This document shows, one piece after another, positions 27,801 through 35,627 of a DNA stretch of 64,000 nt. Source of the stretch: Shewanella pealeana ATCC 700345 (GTDB lineage: Bacteria > Pseudomonadota > Gammaproteobacteria > Enterobacterales > Shewanellaceae); contig NC_009901.1 in NCBI RefSeq assembly GCF_000018285.1, positions 2,789,001-2,853,000 on the forward strand, in the 5' to 3' direction. Position 1 is the first letter of the stretch. Every line of letters starts with the position of its first letter. The notes below the pieces were generated by a model that ran no database searches, was not told the origin of the DNA, and was given only the letters and a program-made list of their open reading frames with translations. Both the position numbers and the translations under genes were made by a program.

Positions 27801-30107
27801 TTTGTTATTAACTGAGTTAATAATCAATGTCGCTTTCGGGCCTGCATTAAACAGTGCCGAGAAGGCATTTTTAAATTCACCGACTTTATCTTTTACTAGC
27901 TTACGCACATAAGAAAAGCTCGTATCTTGTTGTGGTACGAGTTCTAACCAAAAGCTATTTTCTTTCTCTAACTGACTAAAGGCAAAACCATGAATAGGGT
28001 CGTAGATAAAAGGTAATAATCCACGGGCATTTAGTCTATCAAGCGTCACTTTTGGCAGTGTCTTAAAACTATGGCTTTGATCTAGGGTTACATGCTCAGC
28101 TAGTGATAAATAGTAAGCAATGACCATAGGGTGGAATGGCGTAATAAATTCTTGGCCACTAAAGGTCGCAAATCCGATATTAATCAACTGCTTTTGCTCT
28201 GCCGTAAGCAAAATATCATCGCCGATAGCGCTAATAGCATCATTGTATTGTTTTACAACCTGCCCCGCTAAAACACGATACTCCGGCCCCCAACTACAGA
28301 GGCTAGGCAATGTACGGTGTTCATGGTAATAGTCAAATAATGCTCGATAAGCAACAAACAACGAAGGGTATGTCGCCTCAATATCGTTGAGAGATAACGG
28401 ATTTTGTTGCTCATCGCGTCTAGTGAGCAGCAAACCGTCAACAATTTCAGCTTCCCACTGCAATAGGGTTAAGCGTTTGCCCTTGGGTGAAAGTTCTTTG
28501 TTATCGAGTAAGACTTTATTCTTTGCGCGATTAAAGCTACCAAGATAATCATCTTGATATAGTCGCGTAAATCTGTCTTTATCTAAGATCAGTGGCAGTG
28601 TTAGTGAGTCTGTTGCGATTGCGCCCTCAACATTAAACGTTAGCCATGAATCTTGACCTTTAACCACAAAATGTAGCTCGTCAGATTCATTCGCTATCTG
28701 CTCGAAATTAATCTCGCTTGTCGTTTCATTGTCGAAAACCTGTCCAATCTCATCGAGTACTGCTTTAGTGCCCTCTTTGCCACCGTCTATGCCAATCACA
28801 AAACTGCTGTCTTCTGTTTGCAGTGTGATCCGCGCGGTCTTCTTGGATGAAGTTGGTGGTTCGATTAGGAAGTTATTTCTAAAGGCATCAATATAGAAAT
28901 CGCCGCTTCTAATGACTAACACTTTAAACTTATAGCGTTCCGCTGTTTTCTCTCTTTTTAGATCTAGAGTGAAAAACATCGCTTTGCCAGTATAGGCGCC
29001 AGTAACCGTCACTCGGCTGCGTTTTCCGCCTGAGTTCACTGGATTTGCGATTTCAATTAAGTCCGTTTTATTGTGCAGAATTGAACACTGCTTACGTTCG
29101 ATTTTCCCGCCAATAAATGTCAACTCAAAACCAAAATCTTGTTGGTCTTCTTCTATAACCAAAATCAAATGGCGCTCTCTGCGACCCGCCTTGGTTTCTG
29201 ACTTATTCTTTGCTATTAGCTCTCCTTGGAGGATCACCTCACTTTCGAGCTCTAATAGGTTTTTTCTGTTTGCTTCCTGCTCTTGCTTACATGCACTAAA
29301 TTCTAATTCGGTTTTCCAGCTTTCAAGGCCTTCTCCGCCAAAATTTCGCTCAACAAACTTAGAACCGAAATCTTTTTCAGCAAGCTTTTCTTCCAATTCA
29401 TTAGGGAAATGATGAGTGATACGTTCAATATCTTCATATAGCCGTTTGTTCTCATCGAGTCGTTTATTGATTTGTTCTGGCTTACCATCCCACGTCAGAA
29501 TTGCAGGGTCATTTAATAAGCCCAGCTCGCTAAACTTTAGATCGCCATCGAGTAGTGCATTGTAAAGTTTTTCAAAACCAAACATGGTTGCACCATCATC
29601 GACGATTTGATTAAACCTATGCTCGAGTAAACATTCTGAGACTTTGCGAGTCCCGTTAACGTCATCGATTAACTTGTACATTGCTTGTTTAATCTGCTCT
29701 GGGTGCCAGATACTTGCAGGCTGAGCCACATTTTCAGCAGAATTAATCAGCGTGTCTAACATGCTGTTGTGGATCACTAGCAATGCACAGTCTTCAAACT
29801 CACCGAATTGCCCAGCAACTTCATCGCGCAAGTGTGAGATGAAGTTCTCTGTAAAACCAGGTGCCGTATTCGAGTCTTCGCTATGTAATACCGGCAAAAG
29901 ACGAGAATGACCGCATGTGACTATTGATAACTTTGTGCCTTTAACATCAATCGTGCCATCGGCTTTTGATACAATCGAGTCAAACAGTTTCATGCTATTT
30001 TCATTATCAGGAGACTGAAACTGATATCGATAGCCAGGCTTAATGGAATGCTGTCCCCAATTTAGGAATTGTTCAGCTAAAAAATCATTAAATTGTTTTA
30101 AAGACAT
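24885..30107 (-). CDS. dptH: DndH/DptH, HerA/FtsK-like ATPase of PT-dependent restriction
   Basis: Very large (about 1740 aa) component of the DndFGH restriction complex that attacks DNA lacking phosphorothioate marks. The C-terminal ~350 residues form a HerA/FtsK-like translocase ATPase: Walker A GTMGTGKT near residue 1405 and Walker B LLLVDEADNF near 1628. Just before it is a Ser/Thr/Gln-rich low-complexity linker. The long N-terminal part contains several nuclease-like or structural regions I cannot assign. Upstream in-frame starts exist (to 30128), but ATG 30107 has GGAG at 7 bases. It overlaps dndG by about 20 bases. Loss of PT modification with DndFGH active is known to damage host DNA. 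Confidence 0.9.
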   Translation of the reverse strand: MSLKQFNDFLAEQFLNWGQHSIKPGYRYQFQSPDNENSMKLFDSIVSKADGTIDVKGTKLSIVTCGHSRLLPVLHSEDSNTAPGFTENFISHLRDEVAGQFGEFEDCALLVIHNSMLDTLINSAENVAQPASIWHPEQIKQAMYKLIDDVNGTRKVSECLLEHRFNQIVDDGATMFGFEKLYNALLDGDLKFSELGLLNDPAILTWDGKPEQINKRLDENKRLYEDIERITHHFPNELEEKLAEKDFGSKFVERNFGGEGLESWKTELEFSACKQEQEANRKNLLELESEVILQGELIAKNKSETKAGRRERHLILVIEEDQQDFGFELTFIGGKIERKQCSILHNKTDLIEIANPVNSGGKRSRVTVTGAYTGKAMFFTLDLKREKTAERYKFKVLVIRSGDFYIDAFRNNFLIEPPTSSKKTARITLQTEDSSFVIGIDGGKEGTKAVLDEIGQVFDNETTSEINFEQIANESDELHFVVKGQDSWLTFNVEGAIATDSLTLPLILDKDRFTRLYQDDYLGSFNRAKNKVLLDNKELSPKGKRLTLLQWEAEIVDGLLLTRRDEQQNPLSLNDIEATYPSLFVAYRALFDYYHEHRTLPSLCSWGPEYRVLAGQVVKQYNDAISAIGDDILLTAEQKQLINIGFATFSGQEFITPFHPMVIAYYLSLAEHVTLDQSHSFKTLPKVTLDRLNARGLLPFIYDPIHGFAFSQLEKENSFWLELVPQQDTSFSYVRKLVKDKVGEFKNAFSALFNAGPKATLIINSVNNKSNHEIFMGLVDFVKANKDKVCQVHVNLYDDKLVYSEFDRFAETASYDELKNLYELDKGAVREQADMIIDLLRTRLTYSKFENGKIDGKQAYSHLSFFRNNSKVEPRDVNVDKQLSGVVCHGLMAGEAAANKQDSYFTAFGLKNVDTEGQAHLQIAQKLGGLIKPARLSSEPTGNSKSMALVVSDNFRALLERSYVSSIWTTIIDPKVTLDFFENAKDMVLIHYSDNYTNSANYDAITVTRQTELYKKVLEQDEGGITEEFNAFNGEWLLKMITANANERKEKKGIIGAYKFVNCLLSQSDITWVPLSVAEMIRVTGNIGLKMSDSDFSRNVQGYKSGLISDDVLFVGFKDKQMYVLPLEVKTGIKQTHSKGVQQAKELKRYLCEDILGRNDFAGMLYRGLFIRQVLMQIDKYELYNLYSDTYFDGFLADREWWLQGDYSIAELANYPDGFMLSHVENDTFFEADFNEVDDILKIQLPISYLKQLVSTPLRELMTDVRPEQLCHIPEKYLLVAANSSETRKQPEQDLPEPQTTTQQSTSTDTHTISSRAIELSDFLPTKDPIKDAELVEKDSDTAHSDLNVPSKTAGQTPVSQPEQDNEPIKILVGHDVRDNAEVYWEPTNTAKFMNTNSGIIGTMGTGKTQCTKSVVTQLYRQQARNVDGKAIGILIFDYKSDYVDEKFLTATNGKKFNLHKLPYNPLSLFGDTPMLPVHTARGFSETMGKAFGLGQKQQLKLRKLIGEAYELAGIKKGDQSTWSKPAPTISDIWALFEETEPTEDSLYAALESLYELEIFEDNHEKCTSLYELVDGITVVELAGYPSEIQNLVVALTMDLFYSQMQKQGKPEVQGDFRQVTKLLLVDEADNFMSQNFPSLRKVLKEGREYGVGVILSTQDITHFKTSENDYSSYILSWIVHRVSQIKNQDIKSIFNKDDKSDQENLMKSIRELDKHYSLYVDGDKKVQKIKDKAFWELLG

Positions 30108-31437
30108 ATACTGCATCTCCACTGTCACTCATACGCTCAACATTGCCGATGCGTTCGTAAAATTCGATTAAAGCCTGTTGGCTTTGCTTGTCAAAAAAGA
30201 CACCTCTTGCTTCGAAAGCTAAGATAAGCTCATGGAATCGCAGCTTATCTTTTTCACCCACTGCAATATTGGTCAATAAAATGAGGTAATCTTGATTAAA
30301 CACCATTACTCGCCCTGCACGCCCCCGACTCTGAATAAAGTGAGAGCAAAGCTCAGCTTCTGCTGATTTGACATATTGCAAATTGATATCGTATCGAGTT
30401 TCACCTCGACCAAATTGTGCTGCACCTAGCTTTAGTAAGTTGTCGAGTTGATCTAGTGGGTCTCTAGAATCCGATAGACTGGTATTAAGTTGTCTAGTTT
30501 CTTTAAATTCAGCTGCGTAGTTTTCAAGTGCATCTACACATGTTGGGTATTCTGCTAAGTTTTGCGCAAACGCCCAGATAGGCATAGTCTGATTTTTACT
30601 ATCTTGTAGATTTTCATTCATCGATAAGTAAGGAAAGATACTCCAAAGGGCGGTAGACAATTGCTTATGCCCATAGTCCTTTACCAATTTGCGCTCATCA
30701 CTTGCTTTTTCGGTATCTAAAATGAAGTAATGCAGCTTAGGGCTTGGCTCACCTGAGCGCCAATCTTTTAAATTTAGTGCCAATTGCGCAGTGTACAAGT
30801 GCGCATATAGTCGAAGAAAATCTTTGAAAATAGACAGTAAATATTTAGGCCGTTTACTTAAAAATGTAAGATCTTGTTGGAAATGATTAGCCATAAATGG
30901 CAAATATGGCGCCTCCTTAGGCACAACATCACCCTCTTCAGGATCCTGAGTTTTTAGGTGAAGGCTGAGTACGTCATATAGCTGCTGTTCGAGAAAGTTT
31001 AGCTTTGCATTCGGTTTTTCTGTAAAAGAAAAATCTTGTAGCAAACTAGCAAACATATTGCCTAAGCGACTGTTTGGCGTATTACCCACAGCCTTATGCG
31101 TTTTGAACAATAAGAATTCTGGTGCAATCTTAAACAATTCATCACCTTGAAAATACATCTTATAAAGGATCGGCCAAAAATCAGCTTCATCTAACTTACG
31201 CAAGAATGTCTTTTGGCTAGCCTCTTTGAAGTCTGTTAGTTCAAATTGCTTTTTCTTTTTACCGGTTAGATCTGTAGGATCTTTAAAGGGAATAAACTCT
31301 TTTCGGTAGGCGTGTTTTACCACGTGCCCTAGTGCACTGTCCCAATCAAAAATGTCATACCTGTCTTTTGTTCGGATAGGAAAGTAACTGTTTAACGTAT
31401 TGTTTTTTACCTGCAACTCAGATTTTAATCGCAACAT
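30088..31437 (-). CDS. dptG: DndG/DptG, PT-dependent restriction component
   Basis: 449-residue middle gene of dndFGH. It has no catalytic motif that I can point to; the assignment rests on its length, its position between a DndF-type ATPase and DndH, and family-like features (DKRYDIFDWDS-type N-terminus, ESRGRAGRVMVFNQDYLILLTNIAVGEKDKLRFHELILAFEARGVFFD-type C-terminus as seen in parts here). It starts 2 bases after the dndF stop and overlaps the start of dndH. DndG is required together with F and H for restriction in characterised systems. Confidence 0.85.
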   Translation of the reverse strand: MLRLKSELQVKNNTLNSYFPIRTKDRYDIFDWDSALGHVVKHAYRKEFIPFKDPTDLTGKKKKQFELTDFKEASQKTFLRKLDEADFWPILYKMYFQGDELFKIAPEFLLFKTHKAVGNTPNSRLGNMFASLLQDFSFTEKPNAKLNFLEQQLYDVLSLHLKTQDPEEGDVVPKEAPYLPFMANHFQQDLTFLSKRPKYLLSIFKDFLRLYAHLYTAQLALNLKDWRSGEPSPKLHYFILDTEKASDERKLVKDYGHKQLSTALWSIFPYLSMNENLQDSKNQTMPIWAFAQNLAEYPTCVDALENYAAEFKETRQLNTSLSDSRDPLDQLDNLLKLGAAQFGRGETRYDINLQYVKSAEAELCSHFIQSRGRAGRVMVFNQDYLILLTNIAVGEKDKLRFHELILAFEARGVFFDKQSQQALIEFYERIGNVERMSDSGDAVYVFKTI

Positions 31438-31439
31438 AA

Positions 31440-33035
31440 TTATAGGCCACTCACTTCAAATTCATCAAAATCGTCGTTTGCAATTTTGTATCGGTCATTT
31501 TTGTAAAGTATGTGCAAAGTACTCGTTTCATTAGCAACTTCAGCTATCTCTTCAACAAGCTCATCTAAGAGCACGACGGTATTTTTATCGTGCTTATTAG
31601 GGCGATAGCCTTCAACAATACGTAGCATCAGACTCAATAAGTTGATGTTTGTCGGTAATTTCACGATACGTTTACCCACTTTAAAATAGGTATTGAAGTG
31701 TGACGTTTTAGTCTCTTTATCTTCGGCTATCTGGGGCACATGAACTTTAAGCTCTAAATCTGCAGCTAACTGGAAACCATTGTGTTCAGAAATAAAGAAC
31801 TCGCCTTTGCCTAGCCTTGGCGCATTACGATTGTTGTATTTATGGATAGCAGCAATTGCTACATCTTTATAATATTGGCGTAATGCCAACTTATGCTCAT
31901 CAGAACCATCAAAGTGACAATGTAGGTGCCAAACCTCAGAATATTTCTTAATCAGATCTTGTTGGAAGTCAGCACAAAATGAAAGGTGATAGTTGTTAGC
32001 AAACTCTGAATTTTTTAACAAGTAAAACAGTCTTAGATAAGATTCAGGCGCTAGGGAACGAGTAAAGCCCTTTAATAGAAGGGCTTCTACAAATACCTCA
32101 TAGTTATGATCAGGTAAGCCTAAACTTCTCGATAAAATGAATTTATCTATATGCTGCGTTCGGATATTAGCAGGATCAAAATCTACAATTTTACTGGCTA
32201 ATTCGTTATCAAAACCGGTGAATAAGTTATCAAATAAGTAACCAGGCCCTGCTAATAAATGAAATACAAAATCAAGTAATGCACGTGCGGTAAGGAACTG
32301 GTCCTTAACTAATCTAGCTTTAAACAAAAGCTCAATAATTGTTTGCTGTACCGCTTCATCACTTAAGAGCTCATAATTGGCACACAACTTTTTGTCTACT
32401 GCTTGCGTTAGTGTTTTTTCGTGCTCAAAATGGTCGCGGATGATGTTATTAGTCGGCGCGGTGAGCTTTTGAAACAGCTCTTTTACAAACTCGGCCGTGT
32501 AACCATTTTGCCCTAATACAAACTTGGGAAACTTCTCAAAGTCTAAAAACTGGTGATTTGACTCGGTTGGCGAGTCATCAAGGAAGCTTTTTATCGATGA
32601 TTTAATATCATCGTGCTGCTCTGCGCCTTCTTGCGCATAGTTGCCAAGCATACCGACGTTAATACCAACTACGAGCGTTTTATTAGAAGTACGGTTTTCT
32701 TCAAATAAAGTATCAAGTGTTTGGATTGCATTAGAGGTTGGTGAAAAGCTATGGGTCGCATCTAAGTGAAACTTATAGCGGTCTTTAAACATCGCCATTT
32801 CACAATAACGCGTTAAGATTTCAGACTTACCATCGCCACTACTGCCGCATAAAAAGATAATGTCATCTTCTGTTGCACTAAGGAGTGCTTCTTTAAAAGC
32901 TTGTTCAATGTTGGTCGTAATGAATAGATAATTCTTTATCTGATCTTCGATAGAGTTATCATTTTGATGCAGAGTACGCACCGCATACGGGGATGATTTT
33001 GATAAAACAGATAACGCGGATTTAAACCTTAACAT
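31440..33035 (-). CDS. dptF: DndF/DptF, ATPase of PT-dependent restriction
   Basis: 531-residue P-loop protein, first gene of dndFGH. Walker A GSSGDGKSEI lies around residues 64-73 (IIFLCGSSGDGKSEILTRY), with HLDATHSFSP and VGINVGMLGNYA downstream as in the family. GGAGTGTT precedes ATG at 33035. DndF, G and H together restrict unmodified DNA, with DndF a likely NTPase regulator of the complex. The promoter must lie in the long gap to the right. Confidence 0.9.
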   Translation of the reverse strand: MLRFKSALSVLSKSSPYAVRTLHQNDNSIEDQIKNYLFITTNIEQAFKEALLSATEDDIIFLCGSSGDGKSEILTRYCEMAMFKDRYKFHLDATHSFSPTSNAIQTLDTLFEENRTSNKTLVVGINVGMLGNYAQEGAEQHDDIKSSIKSFLDDSPTESNHQFLDFEKFPKFVLGQNGYTAEFVKELFQKLTAPTNNIIRDHFEHEKTLTQAVDKKLCANYELLSDEAVQQTIIELLFKARLVKDQFLTARALLDFVFHLLAGPGYLFDNLFTGFDNELASKIVDFDPANIRTQHIDKFILSRSLGLPDHNYEVFVEALLLKGFTRSLAPESYLRLFYLLKNSEFANNYHLSFCADFQQDLIKKYSEVWHLHCHFDGSDEHKLALRQYYKDVAIAAIHKYNNRNAPRLGKGEFFISEHNGFQLAADLELKVHVPQIAEDKETKTSHFNTYFKVGKRIVKLPTNINLLSLMLRIVEGYRPNKHDKNTVVLLDELVEEIAEVANETSTLHILYKNDRYKIANDDFDEFEVSGL

Positions 33036-33647
33036 AACACTCCAAGCAACATAGCGTTAGCGTGGTAAGCACTTATAAATGTATGGCAAGGCAGACTTGG
33101 ATTGAGTATCAAATATAGAGCTCACTAATTGTGTGAACCGCACTTTGATTTAGACTCATCTTGAAGCGTCTCTTCCTTAAGCACTTACTCCTTTAATATA
33201 TGCCCATACAATACGTGTTTGTATAAAAAATACAAGTGAGCCTATTCTTAAAAATCATATAGATGTCTCATTTTTAGCATGAACATCCACTACGAAATTG
33301 AATCGTAAATAATTTACTGAAGATAACTAGGTATGGGCGATAGTAACATAGTGTCAAACATGAAATATACAGCTGTATAATCACATGATGAAATAGAAGT
33401 ACCTAAGCAAGCGTTAATTATGTTTCAATCCCGGTGCAGCTTTGCTTTATAAAAAAGCAGACAAGTTCTAACACGACTAATTTAATTGCTGAATTTCGCT
33501 ACCGGCAGCTGATCACGAATACCGAAAAACGGATCAACAGCTTAATTTTATCTGCAGCCTGCAGATATGAGGCAAAGCGTTATCAACGACATAACTCATA
33601 CACAAAAGAAATGCCGTCATACTCTGTTATAAAGGGAATAGAAAAAT
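33036..33647. other. Right-edge intergenic region of the defence island
   Basis: About 610 bases with no convincing gene; a 79-codon plus-strand frame here lacks protein-like features and a ribosome binding site. It holds the dndFGH promoter and two notable palindromes: TATACAGCTGTATA at 33366-33379 and ATCTGCAG-C-CTGCAGAT at 33550-33566. It probably spans the island/chromosome junction, but no tRNA or flanking direct repeat was identified. Confidence 0.5.
33366..33379. promoter_or_regulatory. 14-bp perfect palindrome upstream of dndF
   Basis: TATACAGCTGTATA, a candidate operator about 330 bases upstream of dndF. It does not fit the usual LexA spacing. Confidence 0.35.
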
Positions 33648-33950
33648 TTAAAGCAGCTCTTTACGCTCGCTGATGCACTCGTACGATCCCATTTCAAACA
33701 GGCGGCAGATCCATGGGCGGTTCTCATAGATAGTACACATTAAGGTGTCTCTATCGACTGCTGAACACCAGCCATCATCCAGACGCAACATGGTTTCAGC
33801 GCCATACTCGTCAATACTGATATGCTCATCAGGTACGCCGGTGTCGGTCACTATCATGACTTCTAAACGGCAACAACAGGCTTGGCAGTTTGAGCAGGTC
33901 ACTTCTGAGTTGATTACAGGATCGGATATATCTTTTACGTCAATGTTCAT
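33648..33950 (-). CDS. YkgJ-family cysteine-cluster protein
   Basis: 100-residue protein of the putative zinc/iron-chelating YkgJ type. The characteristic cysteines are present: CSNCQACCCRLE near the N-terminus, GWCSAVDRDTLMCTIYENRPWICRLFEMG and a final Cys in SYEC. The family's function is not established; metal binding is inferred from the cysteines. It probably marks the return to ordinary chromosomal sequence beyond the island. Confidence 0.85.
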   Translation of the reverse strand: MNIDVKDISDPVINSEVTCSNCQACCCRLEVMIVTDTGVPDEHISIDEYGAETMLRLDDGWCSAVDRDTLMCTIYENRPWICRLFEMGSYECISERKELL

Positions 33951-34034
33951 AAACAGCAGTATTAAATTTAATGGCCGCTAGGATACGCTAAAACTGCAGT
34001 TTTCACGACTAATTTGCTCTCTATCGTTTTTAAC

Positions 34035-34066
34035 GCAAAGAACCCAGTTTGTACTGGGTTCTTTGC
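34035..34066 (-). terminator. Strong hairpin after prpF
   Basis: Perfect 14-bp stem GCAAAGAACCCAGT / ACTGGGTTCTTTGC with loop TTGT, between prpF and the YkgJ-type gene, both on the minus strand. An AT-rich rather than pure U-tract follows. Confidence 0.75.
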
Positions 34067-34101
34067 TTTGGTTTGATTCTTTATTTTTATTAGGTTTGGG
34101 C

Positions 34102-35343
34102 TTAACTTTCCGACATTAACGGATCCGCAGGTACTCTCACCCAACCTTCCATCAGTACTCGAGCACTGCGGCTCATCACGGCTTTATTGACCTGCCAGTC
34201 ACCATCGACTTGGCTTGCCTCTGCACCGACCTTTAGGGTGCCAGATGGATGACCAAAGGTGACAAAGCCAGGGTTAACTGCATTACTCTGCCCCTCACCT
34301 GCTGCCAAGCTGACTAGCGTGCCAGGGATAGCTGCTGCGGTGCCGATAGCGACGGCTGCGGTGCCCATCATGGCATGGTGAAGCTTGCCCATAGACAGTG
34401 CGCGTACATTTAAATCGATAGTGTTTTTATCTATAGCTTTGCCACTGGATGATGTGTAGTCCACTGGTGCTGCTACTATGGCCACTTTGGGCGTATGCTG
34501 ACGGTTTGCCGCTTCGTCGATATGCTTAATCAGCCCCATCTGCACTGCGCCGTGGGCACGAATCGTCTCAAACATGGCAAGCGCTTTAACATCGCCGTTT
34601 ATAGCTTCTTGCAGCTCTGAGCCTGTGTAACCCAACTCTGCCGCATTGATAAACACGGTTGGAATACCTGCGTTGATCATGGTGGCTTGCAGTACCCCAC
34701 CAGCTACTACATCGGTTGGCACGATTAGGTCATCAATCAAGTTACCTGTTGGGAACATGGCGCCATCACCATCGGCTGGGTCTAAAAACTCAACTTGCAC
34801 CTCGGCAGCGGGGAACGTGACACCATCAAGCTCGAATTCCCCCGTCTCTTGCACTTCTCCGTTGGTGATGGGTACATGAGCGATAATGGTTTTACCGATG
34901 TTTTTCTGCCAAATACGCACCACTGCAATACCGTTTTCAGGAATGCGGCTGCTATCGACTAAACCGTTACTGATTGCAAATGATCCCACAGCGGCAGTTA
35001 AGTTGCCGCAGTTGCCACTCCAATCGACAAAAGGTCTGTCGATAGCGACTTGGCCAAACAGGTAATCGACATCGTGATCGGCCTTGTCACTCTTGGCAAG
35101 GATCACTGTTTTACTGGTGCTCGATGTTGCGCCGCCCATGCCGTCAGTTTGTTTGCCATAAGGATCTGGACTACCTATGACTCTTAGCAGCAGCGCATCA
35201 CGGGCAGCGCCTGCTACCTGCGCTTCCGTTGGCAAGTCGGTTAAATTAAAGAACACCCCTTTACTGGTGCCGCCACGCATATAGGTTGCAGGCACTTTGA
35301 TTTGCGGCGGGAATTTTGTTTTCTGGTCTGTTGATGTGGTCAT
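34102..35343 (-). CDS. prpF: PrpF, aconitate isomerase-like partner of AcnD
   Basis: PrpF-family protein (diaminopimelate-epimerase fold) that works with AcnD in the methylcitrate cycle, converting the AcnD product to the cis/trans isomer used further on. Family motifs are PATYMRGGTSKGVFF at the N-terminus, GSPDPYGKQTDGMGGATSSTSKTVI, DWSGNCGNLTAAVG and NPGFVTFGHPSG. ATG 35343 is preferred (413 aa); a longer in-frame start at 35394 would add residues not typical of the family. It is the last gene of the prpB-prpC-acnD-prpF series. Confidence 0.93.
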   Translation of the reverse strand: MTTSTDQKTKFPPQIKVPATYMRGGTSKGVFFNLTDLPTEAQVAGAARDALLLRVIGSPDPYGKQTDGMGGATSSTSKTVILAKSDKADHDVDYLFGQVAIDRPFVDWSGNCGNLTAAVGSFAISNGLVDSSRIPENGIAVVRIWQKNIGKTIIAHVPITNGEVQETGEFELDGVTFPAAEVQVEFLDPADGDGAMFPTGNLIDDLIVPTDVVAGGVLQATMINAGIPTVFINAAELGYTGSELQEAINGDVKALAMFETIRAHGAVQMGLIKHIDEAANRQHTPKVAIVAAPVDYTSSSGKAIDKNTIDLNVRALSMGKLHHAMMGTAAVAIGTAAAIPGTLVSLAAGEGQSNAVNPGFVTFGHPSGTLKVGAEASQVDGDWQVNKAVMSRSARVLMEGWVRVPADPLMSES

Positions 35344-35359
35344 AAGTTTTACCGTTTGA

Positions 35360-35608
35360 ATTCTTTTTGAGCCATTAGTCATATGTAAAATCAAACAACA
35401 TGAGCGTGAGGTTTTATATCGTTATAAAGATGAGCTTTGGTGGCATGGATGCCACCGCAGAGCCTATAATGATGTACTTGCGGCGTCTCATCAGGATAAC
35501 GATATTAAAGTATCTGCTTACAGCTGCGAGATTAAAGAGCAAAGATTAAAACTCTACTCTTTATTGGCTGAAGGCGCTTTATCCGCAGATTCCCTCTTTG
35601 CCCGCTGA
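35360..35608 (+). pseudogene. Possible gene remnant between acnD and prpF
   Basis: An 82-codon frame on the plus strand is open and protein-like in composition (segments REVLYRYKDELWWHGCHRRA, IKVSAYSCEIKEQRLKLYSL, LAEGALSADSLFAR) but has no ATG or GTG start. It lies antisense between two prp genes and overlaps the first bases of prpF. I do not recognise the family. It may be a decayed small gene or chance. Confidence 0.3.
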
Positions 35609-35627
35609 AGGCTCATGTTGAAGACTC

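Noticed and set aside
33366..33379. LexA/SOS box upstream of dndF
   Set aside because: TATACAGCTGTATA has the CAG/CTG in the wrong order and spacing for a LexA site.
33434..33673. 79-codon plus-strand frame at the island edge
   Set aside because: No ribosome binding site, composition unlike a folded protein, and it overlaps the end of the YkgJ-type gene on the other strand.
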